Below are positions 1-10,382 of a DNA stretch of 24,000 nucleotides, piece after piece. The notes below the pieces were generated by a model that was not told where the DNA came from, did not search any database, and saw only the letters and a list, made by a program, of their open reading frames with translations. Both the position numbers and the translations under genes were made by a program. Position 1 is the first letter of the stretch. Each line of letters begins with the position of its first letter. The stretch comes from Owenia fusiformis (taxonomy: Eukaryota; Annelida; Polychaeta; Sabellida; Oweniidae): NCBI GenBank assembly GCA_903813345.2, contig CAIIXF020000316.1, positions 1 through 24,000 of the forward strand. Direction: 5' to 3'.

Positions 1-870
1 TATATATAGTACTCTGATATACTGCAAGTTAAAATTTGTTTCATATAAACAGCTGACTACAGAATCAATCACTAAGTAAAATGACAAAGCAGCCAATTTA
101 TCCATATTTGGAAATGAAACATTGTATTAACATACACATAATCAATGACAGATATATATATATAGTGCCCTGATATACTGCAAGATAAAATGTGTTTCAT
201 ATAAACAACTAACTGCAGAATCAGTCACTAAGTAAAATGATAAAACACTCCATTACCAAGGAGAGACAAATAAAAAGTGGGCTGACAGAAATAACTGACA
301 TGACTGCAGGATCAGTCACTATGTTGAACACTGATAAATATGCAATGACATACTGTGCAAAACGTGATGTGTAACATAGAAACACTTTACTGGTTAATTA
401 CTAAGTAAAAACAGTTTGTTTACCCAACTTTGATACTTAACAATGTGTCAACATACACATTACCTATGATAGACATATAAATATGAAACTAGTGTACTGC
501 TTGACATCATTTGTTAGATATAAAACAATTGATCATAGAATTAATCACTAAGTAAAACAATATATAAACAGACAACTTACCCATAAAAGACATATAAATA
601 GTGCATTGGTACACTGCTTGTCATTACCTGTCACAAAAACACTTGATTGCAGAATCAGGTACTATGTGAAACATTAGAAGTGTTTATTTAACCAATTTTA
701 GAAATTGAACAATGTGAACATAAAATAGTGTACTTATATACTGTTTGACATCACAGAAAGAATGTATGACACCATATGTTACATAGTCAATTTAGCCAAC
801 TGTGGATATTATACAATATATTAACATATAACTTACTAATAATTGTATATTTTTCCAACTTTGGAAATTA
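1..870. repeat. Decayed tandem repeat, irregular units of about 85-157 bp
   Basis: The clearest pair is 1-88 and 155-245. They share the run TGATATACTGCAAG (starting at 15 and 171, offset 156), then ATATAAACA and CAGAATCA.TCACTAAGTAAAAT. Weaker echoes of the CAGAATCAATCACTAAG core occur near 304, 389, 534 and 649, so spacing is irregular (about 157, 88, 85, 145 and 115 bp). A second recurring piece is ACATATAAATA followed by GTGTACTG..TGACATCA, near 474, 588 and 724. There is no coding potential. The array is old and unit borders cannot be drawn reliably. Confidence 0.6.
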
Positions 871-1082
871 AACAATGCATAATCTGTTGGCCAAGCCAAT
901 GTCAAGTTATATCATGCTCATTGTTCTATATTTTTATAAAGATTACATTAACAAAATGCAACAACAACCGAAGTATAATGCAAATATAAAAGAGATGAAA
1001 TTGATATTCAATCACTAAAGGAAACAATAAAATAATCCATGTTCAGTGATGGGATTACCAATTGTCATTTGTATTTAATTGC
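871..1082. other. AT-rich spacer between two repeat arrays
   Basis: This is simple AT-rich sequence joining the decayed repeat on the left to the satellite on the right. No open reading frame, inverted repeat or RNA-like fold stands out. Confidence 0.5.
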
Positions 1083-2700
1083 AGACTTTATATAATATTA
1101 TAGTAACTCTGTATGACACTGGTGTGTTGTACTCTGCAGGTAGAATTGATACTTCATGGTTTGTTACCATGTGACAATTGTTGGTTGTTTTCAATTGTAG
1201 CTTTGTAAATAATACAATATATTATACTCTAAAGCTACAATTGTTACTTCTGTGTGACAACTGTATGACACAAGTGTGTTATACTCTGGAGATACAAATG
1301 TTACTTCATGGTCTGTTACCATGTGCCAGTTCTTGCTTATTTTCAATTGTGGCTTTGTAAGTAATATAATATATTATACTCTAAAGCTACAATTGTTACT
1401 TCTGTGTTACAGCTGTATGACACAAGTGTGTGATACTCTGCATGTACAACTGTTACTTCAGGGTTTGTTACCTTGTGACAGTTGGTGGTTGTTTCAATTG
1501 TAGCTTTGTAAATAATATAATATATTATACTCCAAAGCTACAATTGTTACTTCTGTGTGACAACTGTATGACGCAAGTGCGTTATACTCTGCAGGTACAA
1601 CTGTTACTTCATGGTCTGTTACCATGTGCCAGTTGTTGCTTGTTTTCAATTGTAGCTTTGTAAATAATATAATATATTATACTCTAAAGCTACAATTGTT
1701 ACTTCTGTGTGACAACTGTATGACACAAGTGTGTAATACTCTGCAGATACAAATGTTACTTCATGGTCTGTTACCATGTGCTAGTTCTTGCTTGTTTTCA
1801 ATTGTGGCTTTGTAAATAATATAATATATTATACTCTAAAGCTACAATTGTTACTTCTGTGTGACAGCTGTATGACACAAGTGTGTGATACTCTGCATGT
1901 ACAACTGTTACTTCAGGGTTTGTTACCTTGTGACAGTTGGTGGTTGTTTCAATTGTAGCTTTGTAAATAATATAATATATTATACTCCAAAGCTACAATT
2001 GTTACTTCTGTGTGACAACTGCATGACGCAAGTGCGTTATACTCTGCAGGTACAACTGTTACTTCATGGTCTGTTACCATGTGCCAGTTGTTGCTTGTTT
2101 TCAATTGTAGCTTTGTAAATAATATAATATATTATACTTTAAAGCTACAATTGTTACTTCTGTGTGACAACTGTATGACACAAGTGTGTTATACTCTGCA
2201 GATACAAATGTTACTTCATGGTCTGTTACCATGTGCCAGTTCTTGCTTGTTTTCAATTGTGGCTTTGTAAATAATATAATATACTATTATACTCTAAAGC
2301 TACAATTGTTACTTCTATGTGACAGCTGTATGACACAAGTGTGTGATACTCTGCATGTACAACTGTTACTTCATGGTTTGTTATCATGTGATAATTGTTA
2401 GTTGTTTTCAATTGTAACTTTGTAATGACATAATATATTATACTCTGCAGCTACAATTGTTATTTCTGTGTGACAACTGTATGACACAAGTGCATTCTAC
2501 TCTGCATGTACAACTGTTACTTCATGGTTTGTTACCATGTGATAATTGTTGGTTGTTTTCAATTGTAGCTTCGTAAATATAATATTTTATACTCTTAAGC
2601 TACAATTGTTACTTCTGTATGACAACTTTATGACACAAGTGTCTTATTGTCTGCAAGTATAACTGTTACTTTATGGTTTGTTACCATATGACACTTGTTA
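1083..2700. repeat. Satellite array, 152-bp unit with 455-bp higher-order period
   Basis: The marker TTATACT(C/T) recurs at 1222, 1374, 1525, 1677, 1829, 1980, 2132, 2287, 2438 and 2587, which gives steps of 149-155 bp. Each unit is itself a dimer: a second TATACTCTG..G.TACAA(C/A)TGTTACTT block lies about 57 bp after the first, and the next unit starts about 95 bp later. Three unit types can be told apart by the second half (TTCAGGGTTTGTTACCTTG; GTGCCAGTTGTTGC; GTGCCAGTTCTTGC), and they cycle in fixed order. Stretches 1430-1663 and 1885-2118 are nearly identical, as are 1624-1815 and 2079-2270, both at an offset of 455. Every unit carries an inverted repeat, CAATTGTAGCTTT and AAAGCTACAATTG, about 24 nt apart. 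Short open frames inside are by-products of the repeat. Confidence 0.9.
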
Positions 2701-4570
2701 GTTGTTTGCAATTATTACCATTTGACGGTTGTTGGTTGGCCGCACCTTTTTAAATTATATAATATACCTAACCCTGGTGCTACAATTGTTACTTTATGTT
2801 TTTGTACCATATGACAACTGTTGGTGGGACAACTTCATTTGTGACTTACTATGGTATATGTATGTTATACTCTGAACTCACAATTATGTTAGTTCGTGGT
2901 CTTGTACCATTTGGCAACTGTTAATTAGTTGTCTTAAACTGTGACTTAATTTAATATAATAGTAACTGTGTATGACACGTAAGTGTGTTATACTTTTATT
3001 ATACTATAATGTCATGGTTTGTTACCATGTGACAAATGTTGATTGTCTTCAATTGCAGCTTTGTATAGTATACATTTGTTTTACCCTAAATTTGCAGTTG
3101 ATTGTTCTTTGTCTTGATTATATGACAACTGTTGGTTAGTTTTCTTAAATAGTGACATTATATGATACAATAGTAATTTTGTATGACACAAATATATTAC
3201 ACACTGAAGGTACAATTGTTACTCCATGGTTTACTGTGTGACAACATCATGTTGTCTTCAATTGCAGCTTAGTGTGATATATGTTATACTTTGAAGTTAC
3301 AATTATTTTATTCGGATTCTGATTTCGTGTAAGTCTGTTAATCAGTCATGGTATTTTAAAATGTAAAAAACTGATAATTTGTTGTCTTAAAACCTAGCCA
3401 TACACTTGCCGGACAAACTCCGACATCAAGGGAGCTATAGAGTAAAACATTTTCAGCAGACAACCTTGGACAATTTCAGCTTCTCCAGGGTTGTCCGCCG
3501 AACATTATCTGTTTTGTCCAAGTTTGTCCGTTTTTTTTCTCTGAGTTAGTTCATTTATGTCCGTTGGAAAGAATTAACTTGTCAATTCTGTTATTCGGAC
3601 AAATTCAAAGGCATTAATTCACATAATGATCATTTGACCATTTTTTGACAAAACAGGACATCATCAAACAAAACAGGACAATCTTGGACAGATAAAATGG
3701 ACAATGTCCGCCAAGTATATGGCTAGCTTAATTGTATCTGTATGTACAAATATACTATACTCTGAATTGCAGCTTTGTATAATATACCAGTAAGTAAATT
3801 ATAATTTGAAGCTGCAATTGTTCCTGAGTGGTTTTTAGCATGTGACAGTCCGACCTTGCAATTGTTACTTCATGGTTTTAGTAAAAAAACATGAAGCAAC
3901 TTGAAGTTGTTACATGGTACATCTTCAATTGTAGATCTGTATAATTATATAAGTCTATGATAAACTGAAATTGCAATTTTAACTCAATGGTTTTTAGCAA
4001 ATGAACCATGAACTATAGTTTTAGTACTTATAAACATGCAGTAACCTAAACTTGTGATATGGTAAAAAGTTTTTACCCTGCTATACCCTGAAGTTGAAAT
4101 TGCAACTTCATGTTACTTTACCATGCAGTTCTGTACAATATGATAATGTTATGCCCCGAAGTTCAAAATGGTATGTCATGGCTTGTTGTATAACATTACT
4201 ATGTTGTACTCGGAAGTATAATATATAATGTACAAGTATTATAATTGTTTAGTATATGTATATTGAACCCAATACTTGCATTGGTTGCTTTATAGTTTTT
4301 TACCATTGGGCAACTGTTTGTTAGTTATGTTTAATTGCAACATTGTAACTAAGTTGAATAGGTAATATAAGTATATAGCATAAAACTGTAGCTTTGTATA
4401 GCAATTATACTCTTTGGAGAGACAATATTGACTTTTTGCCATGAAACTGTTATACCCAGAAGCTACAACTTTTGACTTCATGATTGTCAGTCAGTTGCCT
4501 TGAATTATACTTAGCTATAATTGTTGTTTCTTAATGGCATGATATGATGTAACAATTGTTGTATCAATAA
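2701..4570. repeat. Decayed flank of the 152-bp satellite
   Basis: Fragments of the satellite unit continue at lower and lower similarity. Examples are ACAATTGTTACTTTATG near 2782, TGTCATGGTTTGTTACCATGTGACA near 3009, TCAATTGCAGCTT near 3050 and 3258, TTGCAATTGTTACTTCATGG near 3855, and AGAAGCTACAACTTTTGACTTCATG near 4458. Unit length drifts and higher-order order is lost, as expected where an array edge is no longer homogenised. The block is split by the insertion at 3395-3725. No genes are seen. Confidence 0.65.
3395..3725. mobile_element. MITE-like non-autonomous DNA transposon
   Basis: The ends are inverted copies. The left end reads TAGCCATACACTTGCCGGAC, and the reverse complement of the right end reads TAGCCATATACTTGGCGGAC, two mismatches in 20. 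The 331-bp interior is non-coding and carries about twelve GGACA or TGTCC motifs in both orientations, a pattern typical of subterminal transposase-binding sites. Interior segments are also self-complementary, for example TGTTTTGTCCAAG near 3509 against CTTGGACAG near 3682. The target duplication is ambiguous: TA or CTAG lies at both ends (palindromic), and TTAA occurs slightly outside at 3387-3390 and 3728-3731. The element interrupts the decayed satellite, so it is younger than that part of the array. Superfamily is not assigned. Confidence 0.75.
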
Positions 4571-5332
4571 CGTTGTATCTGACAGTGTCAAAATTCTATA
4601 AATGGTGATATTGTAAGTGTATAATCAATTTGTTGATAAAGGATGGGATATAGGGATATATTGTATTATCATATTTATTGTTGGTTTAATATGATAACTA
4701 TATTCTGTTAACATCCACTTGACTGAGCAAACAACCTGCAGCAGAAAATAATAAACTCTGGGATGTCCTAAATCAAGCAGAGATTCATCAACTGTTTATA
4801 CCTCCATTAAAACTCATTTAGCGAATGTCATCTTGAGACATCAACTGATGAACTAAACAATAGAATTTTATTCAGCATGTGAAACACGTATGAATGACTA
4901 AGGAATATTACACCATATATGTGCTTAAAGGACATCCTTATATTATCACTCCTAATTGCACCAAAAGAGTGCCTGAAAGCCATGAAAGTGAAAAGTGTAC
5001 TATTATACAGAATGTACATAAGCATGTCATATGATGTAAGTAATATCAGCACAAAGGACTACTGAAGTATACATACATCATTGCTGTCTGATGAACTGTA
5101 TAAGCCTATTCCTTATAGGATATCGTTCTAAACAGCATATCTAATGGACTAAATAAATAAAAACTGAATAATAATACATATGGCTAAGACATTCTGTAAC
5201 ATATCCTGTACTTGGCATCATCCAAATCAGGGACGTTATAATTGCCAAGAGGAACCATGGTTTATATGCAAGTAATTATTTATAAAGTCTCATATTGATC
5301 ATTTATTTATTTCTCTTTCTTACAACTTTCAG
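4571..5332. other. AT-rich sequence without recognisable features
   Basis: No tandem structure, inverted repeat or convincing coding sequence is seen here. A 74-codon minus-strand open frame at 4828-5052 has no recognisable motif and no splice context that I would trust. Confidence 0.4.
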
Positions 5333-5387
5333 GTTTTCTAAAACAATTCAACGTGTTAAGGAAAACATTTTAATTGAAATGGAGAAT
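5333..5387 (+). CDS. Possible 55-bp internal exon of an unknown gene
   Basis: A pyrimidine-rich tract, TTTCTCTTTCTTACAACTTTC, ends in AG at 5331-5332 and looks like a 3' splice site. Downstream, GAGAAT is followed by GTATGT at 5388, a good 5' splice site. Between them the plus-strand frame is open and reads FSKTIQRVKENILIEMEN. The first exon base would complete a codon begun in the preceding exon, and the last codon is complete. The peptide is helix-like and charged but I do not recognise a family. Short AT-rich windows throw up such arrangements by chance, so this is a weak call; RNA evidence or conservation would be needed. Confidence 0.22.
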
Positions 5388-6028
5388 GTATGTTTATTAG
5401 GTTCATGTTGTACTTATTTTGTAGTACAGCATGTGTTAATCTGTTTGTTTATCCGTCAATACGATTTTTGTCAGTGCCATAATGTAATTATTTGACCTGC
5501 GTGGATAAACCTTTTAATAAATATAAAATGTCATATTATGATACACTTTAAATCATTTCTTCTGTGTCTTGATTGAACTACTGTATTTGTTCAAATTTTA
5601 CATTAGAATGTGAATGTTCCCTCAGTCGAGACATCCAAGGCAGAATCAGAGCTACGGGGGTAACAAAATTACAAGCAACATGTACTATTGACATTCCAAT
5701 GTATTCTCCACCATTTCAAATATACCAGATAATTGTGGAATGTTTTTAATAAATGTCATAATCACATAAAGCAGTCAACACTTTGTTGTAAAAACAACTT
5801 GAGTTTTCCTCACATAAAGCAATATGGCTTTTTAGAAAGTAAATACACCAACGAACGGTATGAGCCAAAAGTATTCTAAAATTGAGACAAATACTATTGA
5901 TAATGTTGCTTGGTATTTTTGATTCTCCTTCACATACAGTTTTGCTAACAATCTTTTCATTTCACTTCACATTAGTCATAATGTATATCATCGACTAATT
6001 CATAATTATCCATTTTAAGTCCACTATA
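5388..6028. other. AT-rich sequence without recognisable features
   Basis: This is unremarkable AT-rich sequence leading up to the mariner element. The only notable site is the TA dinucleotide at 6027-6028 that forms the left target of that element. Confidence 0.4.
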
Positions 6029-6235
6029 CGAGGGGTGATCAATAAGTAATGGACGCTTTTTCAGACAGATACTTTTTATAGACCAATCCCTTTGATTTTC
6101 CTACCAGTGATACATCAATCAATTATCTATCAATTCTGAAGATTTGAAGATAAAATATATAATACATATTGATATATCCTTATTTCCGTGAAGGAGGTAC
6201 AGGTACCCCGGGACCGACATTTACGTCACATATTC
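6029..6235 (+). repeat. Left terminal inverted repeat of the mariner element
   Basis: It pairs with 6892-7098 in inverted orientation. Shared landmarks in order are the GATCAATAAGTAATGGACGC end, TATAGACCAATCCCTT, the GATACAT/GATGTATCA block, GATATATCCTTATTTCCGTG, AAGGAGGTACAGGTACC and GACATTTACGTCACATATTC. Confidence 0.9.
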
Positions 6236-6437
6236 AGTTTTTAGCCAGTTTGGTAAATTTCAGTTAGATTTGAACGTTTTATATACAACAAGTGTTGTGT
6301 TGTTTGAATTTTTTTGCTGACTGGTAACGCATAAACAGAAAGTATTGTAATGTCAAAGTGTTGTATGGAAGGGGTTTGCAGGTTAATTTGAGAAAGCATT
6401 GTGGAAGAAAGGGGTGGTAATAGAAGGGAACAACCTA

Positions 6438-6741
6438 CTCCATATAGACAATGCACCTGCCCACAGATCTCAAAATGTTCAGAAAACAATATCCCTGGAC
6501 CTTGGCCAATGCACCATATTGTCCAGATCTGCTCACATGTGACTTGTTTATTTCTATACTACTTATTTCTATAGAAAAAGGACGCAGGTTTATTGACATT
6601 GATGAAATAAAACAACCCGTGCAACTGCATCTTGCTACCATGTCAGAGAATGGATTCAGCCTTGTCTCACAATCTTGAGTTAAGAGGATGAGGAATTGTG
6701 TACATGTAGCACTTGATGGAACCTATTTAGAGGGCCCTGGG
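6438..6741 (+). pseudogene. Mariner transposase remnant, C-terminal catalytic part
   Basis: Family knowledge: mariner transposases are DD34D cut-and-paste enzymes that act in the nucleus on their own terminal repeats. Here the plus strand first reads LHIDNAPAHRS from 6438; the D at 6447-6449 matches the second catalytic aspartate in the DNA.PH motif. The match then moves to another frame and reads APYCPDLLTCDLF, where the D at 6541-6543 corresponds to the third catalytic aspartate. It continues as GRRF.DIDEIK and, after a stop at 6676-6678, as RMRNCVHVALDGTYLEG, the usual C-terminal end. At least one frameshift, one stop, a small internal repeat near 6546-6577 and loss of the N-terminal DNA-binding and first-aspartate regions make this a dead copy. 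The spacing between the two aspartates is about 31 codons instead of 34, which also suggests a small deletion. Confidence 0.85.
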
Positions 6742-6891
6742 GAATGAATGTGGCATGAATACCACTTAGTAATGATAAAATATTCAAAATCAACTATGGC
6801 ATAACAAAATGGGGTAATTCATGACCATTATGATTTGTTTTGTTCAGTCTGCATTCAACTGCATTGCGTTAAACAATCTAAAATAGCTTCA

Positions 6892-7098
6892 GAATATGTG
6901 ACGTAAATGTCGGTCCCGGGGTACCTGTACCTCCTTCACGGAAATAAGGATATATCAACATGTAATATATATATTGTCTTCAAATCTTCAGAGTTGATAG
7001 ATAATTGAATGATGTATCACTGGTAAGAAAATCGAAGGGATTGGTCTATAAAAAGCATCTGTGTAAAAAAGCGTCCATTACTTATTGATCACCCCTCG
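6892..7098 (-). repeat. Right terminal inverted repeat of the mariner element
   Basis: This is the inverted partner of 6029-6235. The outer end is ACTTATTGATCACCCCTCG followed by the TA target at 7099-7100. Small differences between the two arms, for example around 6961-6975 and 7060-7070, show that they have drifted since insertion. Confidence 0.9.
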
Positions 7099-7100
7099 TA

Positions 7101-7279
7101 TATAGTACTAAGTACTACTCAAGGAGCTTTGTAACAATATAAATATTTCATTGCCACACTATTCTACACGTCTCATTGATATATCAAACTATGAACAGAA
7201 TATGTTATCAACATGTTCAAGTCAGATCATAAATATTATTAAGTAATATTATATTATATGATGCTTTTGAAATTAAGCT
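7101..7279. other. Short spacer between the mariner element and the composite array
   Basis: AT-rich sequence with no feature seen. Similarity to the family I body begins near 7280. Confidence 0.4.
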
Positions 7280-8620
7280 GACCTGAATTTGAATCCAAAA
7301 AAATGAATTTGGAAAATCAACTTTTTTTACTTCCCAAGGTCACTTAAGGTCAACCAAAAGTCAAATCTCAAATCTAGGGTTAATTTTTAATTACTGAGAA
7401 CTTGTACATGATTTTAAATAAAAAATGATCAATTAACAGCAACTTGAAATTTGACTTTAAAAAATTTCGAAATTAGTTTTTGAGTTCTAATATCTCAAAA
7501 CTGGTGCAAAATGTTAATAGATAATCAATAGCCAATATGTGTAGAACCTTGAGAGAAATATATATCCTGACTTTCATTAAAAAATATTGATTTGTAGTCA
7601 CCAATTCTGAGAAACTTAGAAAACACAGTTTGTGATTTAGCTTGATGACCTTGACCTTTCTTTTGTGACTAAATATACCTAAATTTAAATCCAGAAAATC
7701 GATTTGAAAAATTCTTTGACCTTTCCGAGGTCACTTAAGGTCACCAAAAGGTCAAAGGTCGAGAGTGAGGTCAGATTTGGAATCTTGAGAACTTGAAGAT
7801 GAGTTTTAAAAAAATGTTTGGTCAATTAAGATCAAGTTGAAATTTGACCTTGAAAAATTTCGAAATTTGACCTTTTTCAGTTTTTGAGCTCTAATATCTC
7901 AAAACTGGTGCAAAATTTAAATAGATAATCAATAGCTAATATATGTAGAACTTTTAGAGGAATATATATCTAGACTTTCATAAAAAAATATTGATTAGTA
8001 GTCACCAATTTTGAGAAACTTAGAAAACACAGTTTTTGATTTAGTTTGATGACCTTGACCTTTGACCACGCAAATTTTACTTTTTTAGACCTCAGAAGGT
8101 CTTTTGTGAATAAATATAGCTAAATTTGAATCCAGAAAATCGATTTGAAAAATCAACTTTTTGACCTTTCGGAGGTCACTGAAGGTCAACCAAAGGTCAA
8201 AGGTCAAAAGTAAGGTCAGATTTGGAATCCTGAGAACTTGTAGATGAGTTTTAAAAAAAAATTTGGTCAATTTGAAGCAAGTTGAAAAAAGACCTTTTTT
8301 GACCTTTTTTTGACCTTCAATATCTCAAAATCTAGGCAAAATTTCTCTAGACGGCAAAAGGTTAAGACTAATAGAATACTAATATCTATCTTTGTGCAAA
8401 AATTCAGCCAAAAATATTGAAGTGTAGTGTCAGGATTTGAGAAACTTGAAAAAAACTTAGATTTGACCTAGATTTTGACCTTTGACCTTGACCAAGATAA
8501 AAATTCCTTTCCCGCCAAGTTCAGCCTAGGTCCCTAGTAGGACTATGTAGTAGCTAGCTAAAAGTTAGTCGGAAGTAGGAGAAAAAGAGGGAGGAAGAAT
8601 AAATAATAATAATAATAATA
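7280..8620 (+). repeat. Family I element, copy 1, lacking its 5' head
   Basis: The body starts mid-module at CCTGAATTTGAATCC and has no ACTAGA or 5' hairpin, so the copy is 5'-truncated or its left edge has decayed. Modules contain TGACCTTGACCTTTGACC, AATCCAGAAAATCGATTTGA, AGGTCACTGAAGGTCAACC, ATATCTCAAAACTGG and GACGGCAAAAGG. The 3' end shows the family I signature: TTCCTTTCCCGCCAAGTTCAG, a CCTAGTAGGACTATGTAGTAG block, GAGAAAAAGAGGGAGGAAGAA, then an AAT-rich tail at about 8600-8620. No coding frame longer than about 60 codons is present. The first modules are more diverged from the other copies than the last ones. Confidence 0.8.
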
Positions 8621-10382
8621 ACTAGAAGATTGCAAGCAATCTTACGGAGGCCCTGTAGGCATTACCAATTAGAAGGTCAACTAAAGGTTTTTAAAAAAGG
8701 TTTGGTAGAATTAATGCAAGTTGAAATTTGACCTTGAAAAATTCTGAAATTTGACCTTTTTTCAGTTTTTTAGCTATAATATCTCAAAACTGGAGCCAAA
8801 TTTTAATAGATAATCAATTGCTAATATGTGTAGAACCTTTAGTAGAGGAATATATATTCTGACTTTCATTTAAAAATATTGATTTGTAGTCTCCAATTTT
8901 GAGAAACTTAGAAAACACAGTTTGTGATTTCGTTTGATGACCTTGACCGTTGACCTTGCAAATTTTATTTTTTAGACCTCAGAAGGTCATTTGTGAATAA
9001 ATATACCTAAATTTGAATCCAGAAAATCGATTTGAAAAATTAACTTTTTTGACCTTTCGGAGGTCACTGAAGGTCAACCAAAGGTCAAAAGTAAGGTTAG
9101 ATTTGGAATCCTGAGAACTTGTAGATGAGTTTTAAAAAAAATTGGTCAATTTGAAGCAAGTTGAAATTTAGTCTTGAAAAGTTTCGAAATTTGACATTTT
9201 TCAGTTTTTGAGTTCCAATATCTCAAAACTGGTACTCAATTTTAATAAATAGTCAATTGCTAATATGAGAAGAACCTATAGAGGAATATATATCCTGACT
9301 TTCATGAAAAAATATTGATTTGGAGTCTCCAATTTTGAAAAACTTAGAAAACACAGTTTGTGATTTAGTTTGATGACCTTGACCTTTGACCTTGCAAATT
9401 TTACTTTTTTAGACCTCAGTGGGTCCTTTGTGATCAAATATACCTAAATTTGAATCCAGAAAATCAATTTGAAAAAACAACTTTTTTTACCTTTCGAAGG
9501 TCACCAAAGGTCAACCAAAGGTCGGAGGTCAAAAGTAAGGTCAGATTTGAGTTCCTGAGATCTTGTAGATGCTTTTTAAAAAAAAGTTTGGTCAATTTAG
9601 AGCAAGTTGAAATTTGACTATGAAAAATTTCGGAATTTGACCTTTTTTTAGTTTTTGAGTTCTAATATCTCAAAGCTGGAGCAAAATTTTAATAAATAGT
9701 CAATTGCTAATATGTGTAGAACCTTTAGAGGAATATATATTCTGACTTTCAGTAAAAAAAATTGATTTGTAGTCTCCAATTTTGAGAAACTTAGAAAACA
9801 CAGTTTGTGATTTCGTTTGATGACCTTGACCTTTGACCTTGCAAATTTTACTTTTTTAGACCTCAGAAGGTCTTTTGTGAATAAATATACCTAAATTTGA
9901 ATCCAGAAAATCGATTTGAAAAATCAACTTTTTGACCTTTCGGAGGTCACTGAAAGTCAACCAAAGGTCAAAGGTCAAAAGTAAGGTCAGATTTGGAATC
10001 CTGAGAACTTGTAGATGAGTTTTAAAAAAAAATTTGGTCAATTTGAAGCAAGTTGAAAAAAGACCTTTTTTGACCTTTTTTTGACCTTCAATATCTCAAA
10101 ATCTAAGCAAAATTTCTCTAGACGGCAAAAGGCTAAGACTAATAGAAGACTAATATCTATCTGTGTGCAAAAATTCAGCCAAAAATATTGAAGTGTAGTG
10201 TCAGGATTTGAGAAACTTGAAAAAAACTTAGATTTGACCTAGATTTTGACCTTTGACCTTGACCTAGATAAAAATTCCTTTCCCGCCAAGTTCAGCCCAG
10301 GTCCCTAGTAGTACTATGTAGTACCTAGTTGAAAGGTAGTTGGAAGTAGGAGAAAAAGAGGGAGGAAGAATAAATAATAATA
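8621..10382 (+). repeat. Family I element, copy 2, complete
   Basis: The copy runs from ACTAGA at 8621 to the AAT tail before the next ACTAGA (10383), a length of 1762 bp. In order it has: the head hairpin AAGATTGC-AA-GCAATCTT (8626-8643); the arm GGAGGCCCT (8646-8654); three body modules whose GATGACCTTGACC marks fall at 8936, 9372 and 9819 (spacing about 440 bp); a terminal module with GACGGCAAAAGG; the CCGCCAAGTTCAG signature; and the AAT tail. It is nearly the same as copy 3. One visible difference is a 7-bp slippage in the GGTCAAA run, one unit fewer near 9080 than near 10840. It is non-coding on both strands as far as I can see. Confidence 0.88.
8626..8654 (+). other. Family I 5' head: hairpin plus GGAGGCCCT arm
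   Basis: An 8-bp perfect stem AAGATTGC/GCAATCTT with an AA loop is followed after two bases by GGAGGCCCT. Eight bases of this arm (GGAGGCCC) equal the stem of the short hairpins at 13785-14047 and 23328-23460. The same head occurs at 10388-10416 and 14078-14106. A role in recognition by a trans-acting enzyme or in RNA folding is inference. Confidence 0.7.

Larger units (their letters stand above)
6029..7098 (+). mobile_element. Mariner-family element, internally deleted, with 207-bp terminal inverted repeats
   Basis: The element is 1070 bp and begins CGAGGGGTGATCAATAAGTA; its right end is the inverted copy, ACTTATTGATCACCCCTCG. TA flanks both sides (6027-6028 and 7099-7100), the duplication expected of Tc1/mariner elements. 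The inverted repeats run 6029-6235 and 6892-7098, 207 bp each, with scattered mismatches and a GC-rich inner part (GGTACCCCGGGACC). Classical mariners have repeats of roughly 30 bp and are about 1.3 kb, so this copy is short inside and long at the ends. The interior keeps only a broken C-terminal part of a transposase, so the copy cannot move by itself. Plus is the sense strand of the remnant. Confidence 0.88.

Noticed and set aside
1178-2401. Overlapping plus-strand open frames of 60-77 codons with nearly the same peptide
   Set aside because: They are the translated 152-bp satellite; the identity follows the DNA period (455 bp), the start codons fall inside the repeat and no frame is longer than a unit and a half.
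4290-5052. Minus-strand frames of 63 and 74 codons
   Set aside because: The first lies in decayed satellite, the second has no motif, promoter or splice evidence; both are within chance length for this composition.
4838-5100. Hammerhead-ribozyme-like CTGATGA at about 4844 and 5088
   Set aside because: The downstream GAAA core and the three pairing stems could not be found in the right order.
6241-6641. Minus-strand frames of 82 and 68 codons inside the mariner element
   Set aside because: They are the antisense of the transposase remnant on the plus strand.
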